Assembly: GCF_000378825.1 (NCBI RefSeq)
Contig: NZ_KB900388.1
Coordinates: 3,815,654-3,879,653, forward strand
Reading direction: 5' to 3'
DNA length: 64,000 nucleotides
Origin: Salinispora vitiensis
GTDB taxonomy: Bacteria > Actinomycetota > Actinomycetes > Mycobacteriales > Micromonosporaceae
Shown: piece by piece, positions 16,985 to 25,360 of the stretch
Layout: every line of letters starts with the position of its first letter
How positions within the stretch are numbered: the first letter of the stretch is position 1
The notes under the pieces: model-generated
What the model saw: only the letters and a program-made list of their open reading frames with translations
Databases searched by the model: none
Told to the model about the DNA's origin: nothing
Position numbers and translations under genes: made by a program

Positions 16985-17492
16985 CGGTGGCCCGCCCTGG
17001 TTGCCCGAGTGGCCGGAAGTAGGTGTCGTCCATCCGGTTCCTTTCATGCCCGGTGCCCTTCGTTGGGTGAAGGCTACAAGTAGACAGCCTACATATCAAG
17101 CGCGTACGTACTCCCGAGCCCCGCAAGACTCGTTTCAGTGCTCTCATCGCATTTGCCGAATCTGGAATCACCGCAGACCGTCAGCATGATCGACATTTGG
17201 GTTGGTTCGATCACCAGGGCATTGATGTCGACCTTGCGCCACCGTTCCATCGCCCGGTGGGCCGGTGGGCCGGTGGGCCGGTGGGCCGGTGGGCCGGTGG
17301 GCAAACCCAGGCCGGTTCGCGGGTGCGTAGCTCGCGCTGTCCATTCCAGCGGTACGGGGGGCGCAAGCGGCGGCGAGGTGTGCATCGCGCCGCTCCGCCG
17401 TCACCTGGGCAGGCATATGGGCCACCCGCTCCGGTGCGCCGGGGCTCGGTAGACCGCGGCTTCCGGCGGCGCGACCTCAAGCGCAATGGTCA
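16985..17492. other. Intergenic stretch without a supported gene
   Basis: About 500 bases between the small membrane protein and the ArsR promoter. It is less GC-biased in its first half and contains a six-fold 8-base repeat (listed separately). Short open frames here show no family motif and no convincing ribosome site. Confidence 0.6.
17255..17302. repeat. Six tandem copies of the 8-mer CGGTGGGC
   Basis: The octamer CGGTGGGC is repeated six times without change. Eight is not a multiple of three, so coding use is unlikely. A related octamer array (CCCGGTGG) lies at 29755-29783. Simple slippage repeats of this kind can vary in copy number between strains. Confidence 0.9.
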
Positions 17493-17522
17493 TTGCGGAG
17501 ATCGAGTCGGATAGCGTATAAA
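17493..17522 (+). promoter_or_regulatory. Candidate promoter of the ArsR-MFS pair
   Basis: TTGCGG (17493-17498) and TATAAA (17517-17522) are spaced by 18 bases, close to a housekeeping sigma-70-type promoter. The next element is the palindrome at 17521-17540, which overlaps the -10 box end. The ArsR ATG follows 29 bases later. Confidence 0.6.
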
Positions 17523-17540
17523 CGAAAGAAGTCTTTCGTT
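17521..17540. promoter_or_regulatory. Operator palindrome of the ArsR-type regulator
   Basis: AACGAAAGA-AG-TCTTTCGTT is a perfect 9+9 inverted repeat with a two-base spacer, touching the -10 box and ending 11 bases before the regulator start codon. This position fits an autorepressor site. Binding is inferred. Confidence 0.7.
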
Positions 17541-17551
17541 TGGGAGTGTCG

Positions 17552-18136
17552 ATGGAGTCGAACGAGCCGGAACGCCGGGTGCGCGTGCAGGACGCGACCA
17601 AACTGCGGGCGCTCGCGCACCCGTTGCGCCTGCGGCTGCTGCGCTACCTACTGGCCGCCGGCCCGAGAACCGCAGCGCAGTGCGCCGAGGCGCTCGGCGA
17701 CACCGGCTCGAATTGCAGCTACCACCTGCATCAACTCGGCCGTCACGGCCTCATCGAGCGGGTTCCCGCCGAGGGGGACAACCGTCGTGATCGGCCCTGG
17801 CGCGCCGCCGCCGTCGGGTTCGAATTCCTCCCCGAGCCGGGTGATGTCGACAGTCAGCAGGTCAACGAGGCGCTGACCGCGCTCGAGCTTGAGGAGCTCT
17901 TCCGGGCGCTGCAGCGCTACCAGCACCAGCAGCACAAGCTGACGGACGAGTGGCGGGAGAGCGCGATCTTTCACCACTACACGCTCTCGGTCACCCCTGA
18001 GGAGCTGCGGCACCTCAAGCTGACTCTGGATGCGGTCATCCGGCCCTACCTGCGTCCGATGCGCAACCCGCCTCCGGGGGAAGCCCGGCCGGTCAGTCTC
18101 AGTCTGCAGGCGCACCCCACGCCCGAGTTCATCTGA
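17552..18136 (+). CDS. ArsR-like winged-helix repressor
   Basis: The 194-residue protein opens with an ArsR/HTH_20 domain (ATKLRALAHPLRLRLLRYLL, then EALGDTGSNCSYHLHQLGRH, then GLIERV) and continues with about 110 residues of helical C-terminal domain lacking a metal-binding CXC motif, so a small organic ligand is more likely than a metal. The ATG at 17552 follows GGGAG by five bases. It precedes an MFS exporter by seven bases and probably represses both genes through the palindrome at 17521-17540. Confidence 0.87.
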   Translation: MESNEPERRVRVQDATKLRALAHPLRLRLLRYLLAAGPRTAAQCAEALGDTGSNCSYHLHQLGRHGLIERVPAEGDNRRDRPWRAAAVGFEFLPEPGDVDSQQVNEALTALELEELFRALQRYQHQQHKLTDEWRESAIFHHYTLSVTPEELRHLKLTLDAVIRPYLRPMRNPPPGEARPVSLSLQAHPTPEFI

Positions 18137-18143
18137 GTTGTTC

Positions 18144-19394
18144 ATGCTCCTGCGCCGCCGCGGATTCGTTCTGATCCTGCTCGCCGGGCTCTCCTCGAGC
18201 GTGGCGAGTTGGCTGCTGCTCACCGGGCTGCCGATCTATGTGTTCGGCGTGACCGGCTCGGCGTTCCTCACCTCTGCGGTCTTCCTCGTCGAGCTGCTGT
18301 GCGGTATCACCCTGGGATCGTTCGCCGGTGCCTTGGCCGACCGCTTCGACCGATTCCGGCTCATGAGCTGCGTCGCCGTGCTTCAGGCAGTGGCGGTGAT
18401 ACCCCTGCTCAGTCAACCTGAGCATCATCTGTGGATCATCTCGCTGGTCGCCGGGGCCCACGCGGTACTGACGCAAACGTTCGACTCCGCCCGCAACGCC
18501 GCGTTGCCGGGCATCGTCGAGGCGGCGCACCTGGTGCGTGCCAACAGCATGGTGGCGCTCAATGTGAGCATGGGGCGGCTCATTGGCGGCTCGCTCGGTG
18601 GGCTCGCCCTCATCCGTGAGGGCACCCGCTACCTGGCGATCGGTGCCGCTGTGGCCTTTATGGTCGCCGCGGCGCTGGTCACAGTCGCCCGTCGGGCCGC
18701 GGACCACGGCGCCAATTCATCGGGTACGCCGGAGCGTACGTCGTCGTTCTTCGCCGCCTGGCGGTCCGGCCTCACGACGATGCTGCGTAACCGCAGCGTG
18801 CGCGTGACGTTCTTGAGTGTGGCGTTGGGCGGCATCGCGCAGGGCCTGTTCGTGGTGCTATTCGTAGTCTTTGTCAGCCGCGCGCTGCACGCTGACAGCA
18901 CGCTCACCGGTGTGCTGCGGGGCGTACAGGCGATCGGCGGCGTGGCGGGCGGCCTCATTGTCGGCACCCTCGGCGCGCGGCTCAGTCCCCGGCTGCTGAT
19001 GAGCCTTGGCGCCGCCACCTTCGCCCTGATCAGCCTGGTCATCTGGAACGGGCCGGCGGTCACCCGCCAGCCCGGGTGGTACATCCTGCTGTTCATCCTG
19101 GTCGGCGCGCCCGGTATCGCCTACAACAGCGGAGCCTTCGCGCAGATTCAACAAAGCGTGCCCAACACCGACCTGGGCCGGGCTTTCGGCGGTTACTACG
19201 CGATCTACAACGCAGCACAGGGGCTGGGCATGGCAGCCGCCGGCCTGCTCGGTGACGCACTCAGTGTGGTCCTCGTCCTCAACGTGCAGGCCGCGCTCTA
19301 CCTGGCCGCCGGCGCGGTCGCCTACGTGGGACTGCGCTCGGTCCTGCAGCAGCGTCCCGTACTGCGAGAGCGCTCCACCGTCGACATTGGATAG
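18144..19394 (+). CDS. MFS exporter (MefA/enterobactin-exporter-like)
   Basis: A 416-residue major facilitator protein with about twelve hydrophobic segments. It starts with LLRRRGFVLILLAGLSSSVA, has the loop 2-3 motif GSFAGALADRFDRFRLM, and an internal repeat-like second half. The ATG at 18144 is the first in frame after the regulator stop (seven bases), so translation is probably coupled. Family resemblance suggests drug or siderophore efflux; the substrate is unknown. The gene ends before a 260-base spacer. Confidence 0.87.
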   Translation: MLLRRRGFVLILLAGLSSSVASWLLLTGLPIYVFGVTGSAFLTSAVFLVELLCGITLGSFAGALADRFDRFRLMSCVAVLQAVAVIPLLSQPEHHLWIISLVAGAHAVLTQTFDSARNAALPGIVEAAHLVRANSMVALNVSMGRLIGGSLGGLALIREGTRYLAIGAAVAFMVAAALVTVARRAADHGANSSGTPERTSSFFAAWRSGLTTMLRNRSVRVTFLSVALGGIAQGLFVVLFVVFVSRALHADSTLTGVLRGVQAIGGVAGGLIVGTLGARLSPRLLMSLGAATFALISLVIWNGPAVTRQPGWYILLFILVGAPGIAYNSGAFAQIQQSVPNTDLGRAFGGYYAIYNAAQGLGMAAAGLLGDALSVVLVLNVQAALYLAAGAVAYVGLRSVLQQRPVLRERSTVDIG

Positions 19395-19656
19395 ATCCTT
19401 CAGGGCGAACAGCCGAACTATCACTGGATGAAGCCAAGCGCCCGCCCCACTAGCGGTTGATCCGTTCCCGGATGGCGCGTTGGTCGTGGCCGATTCGAAA
19501 CGCCCGCCCGCCGTTGCCTGGGGCCGACAACAGGCCACCTGCTCCGGTGTGTGCCGGGAACGGGTGGCCCATTGTCGGTCGCGCTTCACCTGGTCGTGGT
19601 TCGTTGATTGCGGCTACCCGGGGCGATATCGGGCCGGGTGTCGCGAAGCGCCTGGG

Positions 19657-20379
19657 TCAGGAAGCGAAGCGGGTGCGGCGTCGGCGTCCGATCAGGTAGC
19701 CCACGCCGCCGAGGAGTAGGAGTGCGCCGCCGATGCCGGCGACCGTCGCGGTGTTGGCGCCGGTTACGGGAAGTCCGCCTCCCTCGCCGCCGGGGGCGCC
19801 CTGGCTGGCGGAGGGGGTGGGGGTTGGTGCATCAGTCGTCGTGGCGCTCGGGGTTGGTGCGGGGGTCGTGGTGGCGCTCGGCGTCGGTGTGGCCTGAGCG
19901 GCGCAGTCAAGCTCACGTGCGGCGTACAGACCGTCGTTCAGGTAAGCCAGGTAGGCGTCCATGGTCGAGGTTTTCAGCGCCTCCTGCGCGGTCTCCTTCA
20001 CGTTGGCGCCACCACTCGCCATTGTCTGGTTCACCTTGATCCTCAGATCAATCCACCATCTATCCTCAACGTGTCCCTTGAGGAATGATCGGAGATCATC
20101 GGTGCTGCCGTCCAGCTCCTCCTGCAGACTGCGGGACGTACTGCCGAACGAGTAGTCGTCTGCCACCTCCAGGAGCCGGTACGCCAAGAGGTGAATCTCG
20201 GCGTGGCTGGCGGTGTCCAGATCAATGGTGATGATCTCGCGGATGTCTTTGTACACCTTGCGCTCGACCATCTGGCAGGACTCGTCCAGCCCAAGCGGTG
20301 GGGTCTCAGCCGCCGCGGGTGTTGCCGGAATAAAGAAAGCCAGCGCCATTAGGGCGCCAGCCAGGATCTTCCCACGCAT
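19657..20379 (-). CDS. LPXTG-anchored surface protein
   Basis: A 240-residue secreted protein. The signal peptide is MRGKILAGALMALAFFIPAT ending near PAAAE, followed by a helical, acidic domain of about 150 residues, a Thr/Pro/Ser-rich stalk (TPTPSATTTPAPTPSATTTD) and a C-terminal sorting signal: LPVTG at 203-207, a hydrophobic span (IGGALLLLGGVGYLIG) and RRRRTR. Sortase should link it to the cell wall. GGGAGGGA precedes the ATG. The globular domain is not recognised; no sortase gene is in the window. Confidence 0.85.
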   Translation of the reverse strand: MRGKILAGALMALAFFIPATPAAAETPPLGLDESCQMVERKVYKDIREIITIDLDTASHAEIHLLAYRLLEVADDYSFGSTSRSLQEELDGSTDDLRSFLKGHVEDRWWIDLRIKVNQTMASGGANVKETAQEALKTSTMDAYLAYLNDGLYAARELDCAAQATPTPSATTTPAPTPSATTTDAPTPTPSASQGAPGGEGGGLPVTGANTATVAGIGGALLLLGGVGYLIGRRRRTRFAS

Positions 20380-20677
20380 GTGGTTCCCTCCCGTGAAGTA
20401 GAAGGGAGGGACATTACCCCAATGGATGAGAAGGGTGGGGGGTGGGATACCGCGCCGATCGCTTTGTTGGACTGGTGTCGGTTCGTGGCATTTGGGACGC
20501 AATTTGGGCCTGCTGCGGCATTCGCTATGCGTGGTCACGGTTGGGTGTGAGGTCGAGGCGAACTACTGGCCGGACGTCGACGACGTGGAGCGCGAGGATG
20601 GCGGGCCGTGCCGCCTCGCCCGGTGACGCAACCGTTGCATCGCATCCGGGACGACCAACTGCGGGCCCATAGGTGGA

Positions 20678-21205
20678 TTATTCCGGAGGGGCATCAATCC
20701 GAGTCTGGGCGCAGACCTCTCCCACCTGCTCGTTGCACGATTGCGCAGCTGCGGAAAAGGTCATTCCGGACCAGTAGACGGGGTAAAGGCTGGCCGCGTC
20801 TCCATCGTTCGCCCGTATCACCGGGAAGTCGGTCTCGTAGGTCGCGCCATCGACTCGCCTGCCCTGAACGCGTAGCACCAGATGCTCCGGCCGTGTGTCA
20901 GTGGCTGGATAGCGCCGGACGTCCACCACAAGCGGCATCTCGTCGTTCGGTAGTTGTCCCTCAGACGTGGCGAATTCGAGAATTGACCTGCAATTCGACC
21001 GACTTCCGGCCGTGTGGCACAGGTCGGCGAACTTGCCGTCCCGTGCCAGGGCTACGGCCTCCGAAAGTAGCTCCTCGGCCTCACGTAGCTGAATTTGGCG
21101 GGGTCTTTCCTGGTTTGCAGCTACCGTGCACGCAACGGTGGCCGAGAGCATCAGGAGGGCTACGGTGCCGCCAAGTGTGAACGAATAGGCGCTTGTTCTC
21201 CTCAT
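20678..21205 (-). CDS. Putative lipoprotein, unrecognised
   Basis: A 175-residue protein with an N-terminal export signal (TLGGTVALLMLSATVAC). Cys26 could be lipidated, but TVAC is a weak lipobox because position -3 is Thr. The mature part has a helix (LREAEELLSEAVALARDGKF) followed by a beta-rich segment and five further Cys residues (two pairs at CHTAGSRSNC and CNEQVGEVC), suggesting extracytoplasmic disulfides. GGAGGAG precedes the ATG. It lies next to the FtsX-type permease gene on the same strand, 29 bases downstream of it. Confidence 0.65.
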   Translation of the reverse strand: MRRTSAYSFTLGGTVALLMLSATVACTVAANQERPRQIQLREAEELLSEAVALARDGKFADLCHTAGSRSNCRSILEFATSEGQLPNDEMPLVVDVRRYPATDTRPEHLVLRVQGRRVDGATYETDFPVIRANDGDAASLYPVYWSGMTFSAAAQSCNEQVGEVCAQTRIDAPPE

Positions 21206-21234
21206 CTGGGCTCCTCCGCTGGTAGTTCCGTCGA

Positions 21235-23712
21235 CTATCGGCCGGGACCTCGGGGCTGGCGGGCGGCGAGTGTTGCTGATGTCGCGGCGGCGGAGAGGCA
21301 CAGTAGTGGGACGGTGATTGTCCAGCGGGGGTCGAGTTCGGGTAAGGGTCCGCTGCCGGCGGCGATGGCCAGCGGGGTGAGCCCCGCGAGCGCGGCGAGG
21401 AGGCCGAGCAGGATGCCGATCGTGGTGGCGCCGACTGCTTCGGTGATGACGAGGCGTCGCAGCTGGTGGCGGCTTCCGCCGATCATGCGGAGGGCGTGGC
21501 GTTGGTGGTGTCGGTCGCTCTGGGCCAGGCCGGCGGTGTTCGCGAGGGAGATTAGCGCGTACCCGGCTATCACCAGGGAGATGATCAGGATCGCCGCGTT
21601 GTCGGTGGTCTGCCGGGGTTGCAAGGTCGCCAGATAGGTCTGCCGGTCGAGTAGGCGTGCGCCGGGTGGGGGCTGCCAGGTGTGTTGGTCGTCGGTGAGC
21701 AGGAGCATGTCGAGGGTGGGGTCAGGGGCGTGGCTGATGGCGAGTTCGGCTGGTAGCAGGACGCCCGCGATTCCGAGTTCGCGCTGGTAGGTGGCGATCA
21801 GGCGGAGGTTGCGCGACTGGCCGTCGGCCAGTTCGATTTGGTACGAGTTGCCGGTCGACCACCCGTGCTGCTTGGCGGTGCCGGTCCCGGCGGCGAACGT
21901 GTCGGCGGTGAGTGCGGTGAGGTCGCCGTCGTTGATGCCCAGGTCGAGCAGGGTCGGCAGGACGGTGGGGTCGATGCCGGCGGCGGGTACGGCAACGGGA
22001 CCCCCGTAGCGGGATTCGTTGTGGGGCAGCACCGTGGTGGTGATCATTGCGGCGGCCTGATCGGCGGGCAGATCTTCCGCTGCGGACAGGGGTAACCCGG
22101 CCGTGCCGGCGGGCACCACCACCTGGGCGGCGAGTAGCCGCTGGTCGGCCTGTCGGGCAACTCCTTCGTCGAGGGTCCGGGGCATGCCGAGCAGCGTGGT
22201 GGTCAAACCGACGGCGAGCAACGCCGGCGCGGCGATGGCTGCGGTCCGCAGGGGGGAGTGCCGCAGGTTCGCGGCGGCGAGTCGACCGACGTCCCGGCCG
22301 GCCAGCCGGGCGAGTAGCCCGGCGACCGGTACGAACAGCGGCGCCAGCCAGGGGCTGAGCACGGTGAGCGCGGGTACCACGAACAGCACGCTGGCGGTGG
22401 CACCGGCACCGAGGAGTACCGCCCCTTTGCCGGCGGTGGCCACCAGCGCCGCTGCGGCGAGGGCGAGCAGGGACAGCCCGGCCAGCAGGCGGCCGACCGG
22501 GCGGGCCCGCTTCGCCTCGGAAGTACCCGCTCGCAGCGCCTCTGCGGCATCGATCCGTCCGGCAGCGCGGACGGCCGTTGCACTGGCGGTCAGGGCGAGG
22601 AGCACGGTCAGCAGGGCCGCCGCGGCCAGGATCGCCACGCCCGCGCCGCTGGCCCGTACGGCGGGAGCGTCCGGAGGCAGAATCCCGGTGTGGATCAGCG
22701 CCGTCCTGATCGCCCCGGCTGTCGGCGCGGCGCCGAGCACGCCCAGCACGGCGAGCGGGGCGACCACCATCGCCGCGTCCCCCAGGACAAGCAGCCGCAA
22801 CCGTAGCCGGGAGACACCGAGCGCCCGCAGGACCGCCAGTACGGGGCCGCGCTGGCTGATCCACAGCGACAGCGTGGTGCCGAGCACCATTGCCGCGGAG
22901 GTCACCAGGACGAACAACAGTAGCGCGAGCAGGTTGACGCTCGCCTCGACCTGCTGCTCGCTGGTCGGCGCCGGCCCGGGGCGGAAATCCTCCGCGCTGA
23001 TCGCCCGGTAGCCGTCACCGAGCCGGGCATCGAGGGCGGAGCGGATCCGCACCGGATCGCTGCCGGATGCGGCGGTGACCAGGAGCGCGTCGGCGCGCGT
23101 GCTGCCGGGCAGCCGTGCGACCTGGTCATCGGCGAGCAGCAGGGTGGGCTCGGCGTCGGCGGAGCCACCGGCCGGGGGCACCACCACCGCGGACAGGCGC
23201 CGGGAGGTTCGCCCGGACCCGTCCAGGGTCTCGACCTGGTCGCCCGGCCGCAGCCCCAACTGGTCGGCCGTGCGCGGGTCGAGGACGAGTTCCGTGCCAG
23301 CCGGTGGCGTACCGGCTTCGATCCGGTAGCCGGCCGCCTCCGCCGCCGACCAGTTCCAGGCCCAGGTCCCCGCCCGGTCCCGTCCGGCCACGAGCGCGCC
23401 GTCGGCCACCACGGAAAGAGTGCGCCCCCGAAACTCCACGACCCGCCGTACGTCGGGCACGTCAGTGAGACGGGCAGCAAGGTCAGGCGCAACCGCCGGT
23501 GCCACGGCCCCGCTGTCGCTCTCGCGGACCACCACCGCCGTGACCTCACCCGAGCCCAGCGGGGACACCTTGGGGCGTTCGAGCAGCACCGCGATCAGCA
23601 GGCCATTCGCGCCGAGAACGGCGGCGGTGACGAGGCAGGCGACCGCCACAGCCAAGACCCGGCCCGGGCGAAGCCGGACGTCGGCGGCGGTCAACCGCAG
23701 GCGGGCGCTCAC
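21235..23712 (-). CDS. FtsX/MacB-type ABC permease
   Basis: An 825-residue permease with an N-terminal span (VLAVAVACLVTAAVLGANGL), a large extracytoplasmic domain (about 45-250), a FtsX domain with spans near 260-385, a second set of spans at about 405-480, a second periplasm-like domain and a C-terminal FtsX domain (LIISLVIAGYALISLANTAG, the signature of this group). About ten spans in all. The GTG start overlaps the stop of the ATPase gene (GTGA), so the two genes are one transporter. It may act in lipoprotein release, antibiotic resistance or mechanotransmission; substrate unknown. Confidence 0.9.
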   Translation of the reverse strand: MSARLRLTAADVRLRPGRVLAVAVACLVTAAVLGANGLLIAVLLERPKVSPLGSGEVTAVVVRESDSGAVAPAVAPDLAARLTDVPDVRRVVEFRGRTLSVVADGALVAGRDRAGTWAWNWSAAEAAGYRIEAGTPPAGTELVLDPRTADQLGLRPGDQVETLDGSGRTSRRLSAVVVPPAGGSADAEPTLLLADDQVARLPGSTRADALLVTAASGSDPVRIRSALDARLGDGYRAISAEDFRPGPAPTSEQQVEASVNLLALLLFVLVTSAAMVLGTTLSLWISQRGPVLAVLRALGVSRLRLRLLVLGDAAMVVAPLAVLGVLGAAPTAGAIRTALIHTGILPPDAPAVRASGAGVAILAAAALLTVLLALTASATAVRAAGRIDAAEALRAGTSEAKRARPVGRLLAGLSLLALAAAALVATAGKGAVLLGAGATASVLFVVPALTVLSPWLAPLFVPVAGLLARLAGRDVGRLAAANLRHSPLRTAAIAAPALLAVGLTTTLLGMPRTLDEGVARQADQRLLAAQVVVPAGTAGLPLSAAEDLPADQAAAMITTTVLPHNESRYGGPVAVPAAGIDPTVLPTLLDLGINDGDLTALTADTFAAGTGTAKQHGWSTGNSYQIELADGQSRNLRLIATYQRELGIAGVLLPAELAISHAPDPTLDMLLLTDDQHTWQPPPGARLLDRQTYLATLQPRQTTDNAAILIISLVIAGYALISLANTAGLAQSDRHHQRHALRMIGGSRHQLRRLVITEAVGATTIGILLGLLAALAGLTPLAIAAGSGPLPELDPRWTITVPLLCLSAAATSATLAARQPRGPGR

Positions 23713-24449
23713 CGCCCCACCAGGACCCGGTCGGAGATCTCACCGACGGTGGCACTTCGCAACTCGTCAACGAGCACCCCGTCCAGCAACAGCAGCACCC
23801 GATCGGCGGCCGCCGCCGCAGCGGCATCGTGGGTGACCATGACGACGGTGGTGCCGCGCGCGGCACACAGGCCCCGCAACAACTCCAGCACCTCCGCACC
23901 CGCCGACTGGTCGAGCGCCCCGGTTGGTTCGTCGGCGAACAACACCGTCGGCCGGGTGATCAGCGCGCGGGCGATCGCCACCCGCTGCTGCTGCCCGCCG
24001 GACAACTGCGCCGGCCGGTGCCCGGTCCGGTCTGCCAACCCAACCAGGTCGAGAAGTTCGAGCGCGTCACCGCTGCGCACCCGACGGCCGGCGAGCCGCG
24101 CCGGCAGCAGCACGTTCTCCAGGGCGGTGAGCGAGTCGATGAGTTGGAAGTGCTGAAAAACGAAGCTGATCCGGTCACGCCGCAGCCGGGTCAACGCCGA
24201 CTCCGAAGCGTTGTCGATGCGCTGGTCCGCAACCTGAACCACGCCGCTACTCGGTCGGGTCAGACCGGCCGCGCACATCAGCAGCGTGGACTTTCCCGAG
24301 CCTGAGGGACCCATCAGGGCGGTGAAGCTACCGGCGGCGAAGTCAGCGGTGACCGCACGCAGCGCCACCGTCCCCGCCGTCGGGTCACCAAAAACCTTGG
24401 TGACCTGGTGCAACCGCACCGCGGGCGAGACCTCACTGACGGTCGACAT
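23709..24449 (-). CDS. MacB/LolD-type ABC ATP-binding protein
   Basis: The 246-residue ATPase has Walker A GPSGSGKST (47-55), Q-loop FQHFQLIDSLTALEN, signature LSGGQQQRVAIARAL, Walker B VLFADEPTGALD and the H-loop VTHD. ADEPTGALD is characteristic of the LolD/MacB group. The ATG at 24449 begins at the family start; a long open frame further upstream contains no domain. GAAGGAAGG lies about 11 bases upstream. It is the first gene of the pair with the FtsX permease. Confidence 0.92.
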   Translation of the reverse strand: MSTVSEVSPAVRLHQVTKVFGDPTAGTVALRAVTADFAAGSFTALMGPSGSGKSTLLMCAAGLTRPSSGVVQVADQRIDNASESALTRLRRDRISFVFQHFQLIDSLTALENVLLPARLAGRRVRSGDALELLDLVGLADRTGHRPAQLSGGQQQRVAIARALITRPTVLFADEPTGALDQSAGAEVLELLRGLCAARGTTVVMVTHDAAAAAAADRVLLLLDGVLVDELRSATVGEISDRVLVGR

Positions 24450-25216
24450 TTTTCGCTTCGCCTTCCTTCGGGTCGGGTGGGCACCTGGGCTGCCGCCCTT
24501 CTGGCGGCTCGAGCCATCTCGAACGGTCGCACCCCCGTGAGTAAGGCGACTCAACCGATGTGCCTGCCCCGACCGTGACAGCAGCACACCGTGTCCGAGG
24601 TGGACGGACTCGTCGACCTTAGCGAATTGGATACGTTCCGTCAGCCCCACCGCGACCGGTGGTGACCGCTGTATCCGTCTCAATGCCCATTGCGGAATGT
24701 GCATGTCCCGGAGGGAGTGACGACCACAGTTGCCAGGATGACCGCAGTGGAAAACGTAAGCGGCAGACAAAATTCTTTCTGAATGGACTGAGGTGGTGGA
24801 TCGGCGCGTCCGTCGAGGATGGAACCGTGTACCAGTGAACTTATTGGTGTGGCGTGCTTTAGGGTCTGCAACCTTGCTGTCCTGAATCTGTATGGTCCCG
24901 CCCCCGCAGGTCCGCGAGCTGACGTCGTCGACCGGGCGCGGCGGGCGCACAGGTGGGGCAGCTCGACAGCGTGCGGAGCGAACTGGTGGCTGGCGGCCCG
25001 GCCACCGCCAACCCGTCCGAAGGTGGCCCGGCCACCGCCAACCCGTCCGAAGGCGGCCCGGCCACCACGGTGAGTAACGCAGTGGCCGTCGTCGCGCCGG
25101 ACCGGGTCGAGCGGTGGCTCGCCGCTACTGCGGGGTGAATCACATTTCGCCACAGGGTGGGACCGGGTGGTCATCGGCCGTCGTCGCCGGCTTACACTCG
25201 GCCGCACAACTGAATG
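24450..25216. other. Long intergenic region without a supported gene
   Basis: About 770 bases between the divergent ABC ATPase and the SAM-I riboswitch. The first part (about 24600-24900) is less GC-rich than the surroundings, which suggests non-coding or acquired DNA. The later part has a 30-base tandem repeat lying in an open frame (24923-25138) whose end reads VVAPDRVERWLAATAG. That frame could be a gene remnant, but has no recognised family. A TACACT hexamer at 25193-25198 could be the -10 of the riboswitch transcript. Confidence 0.55.
24992..25067. repeat. 30-base tandem repeat, 2.5 copies
   Basis: Units at 24992-25021 and 25022-25051 differ by one base, followed by a half unit to 25067. 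In the plus frame the unit reads GGPATANPSE. There are no spacers, so this is not CRISPR-like. Confidence 0.85.
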
Positions 25217-25351
25217 CCTCATCCAGAGGGGCTGAGGGACACGGCCCGAAGACGCCCCGGCAACCACCCCACCTGATCACCCAGAGTGACTGGCGGGGCA
25301 GGTGCCAATTCCGGCCCCGCCGCAGAGTGCGACGCGGGGGCAGATGAGAGG
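25217..25351 (+). promoter_or_regulatory. SAM-I (S-box) riboswitch
   Basis: The leader has the S-box core in order: CCTCATC (P1 5' strand), CAGAGGGGCTGAGGGA, GGCCCGA, CCCCGGCAACC, then GGTGCCAATTCC and GATGAGAGG, which closes P1. The internal arm GGCGGGGC/GGCCCCGCC forms a hairpin. The 3' strand of P1 contains GAGAGG, the Shine-Dalgarno of the threonine synthase gene nine bases on, so SAM binding would hide the ribosome site. Established class behaviour is repression by S-adenosylmethionine; translational control is inferred. Confidence 0.9.
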
Positions 25352-25360
25352 AATCTCGAG

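Noticed and set aside
24992..25067. CRISPR-like repeat
   Set aside because: Units are directly joined with no spacers and only 2.5 copies; no cas genes are near.
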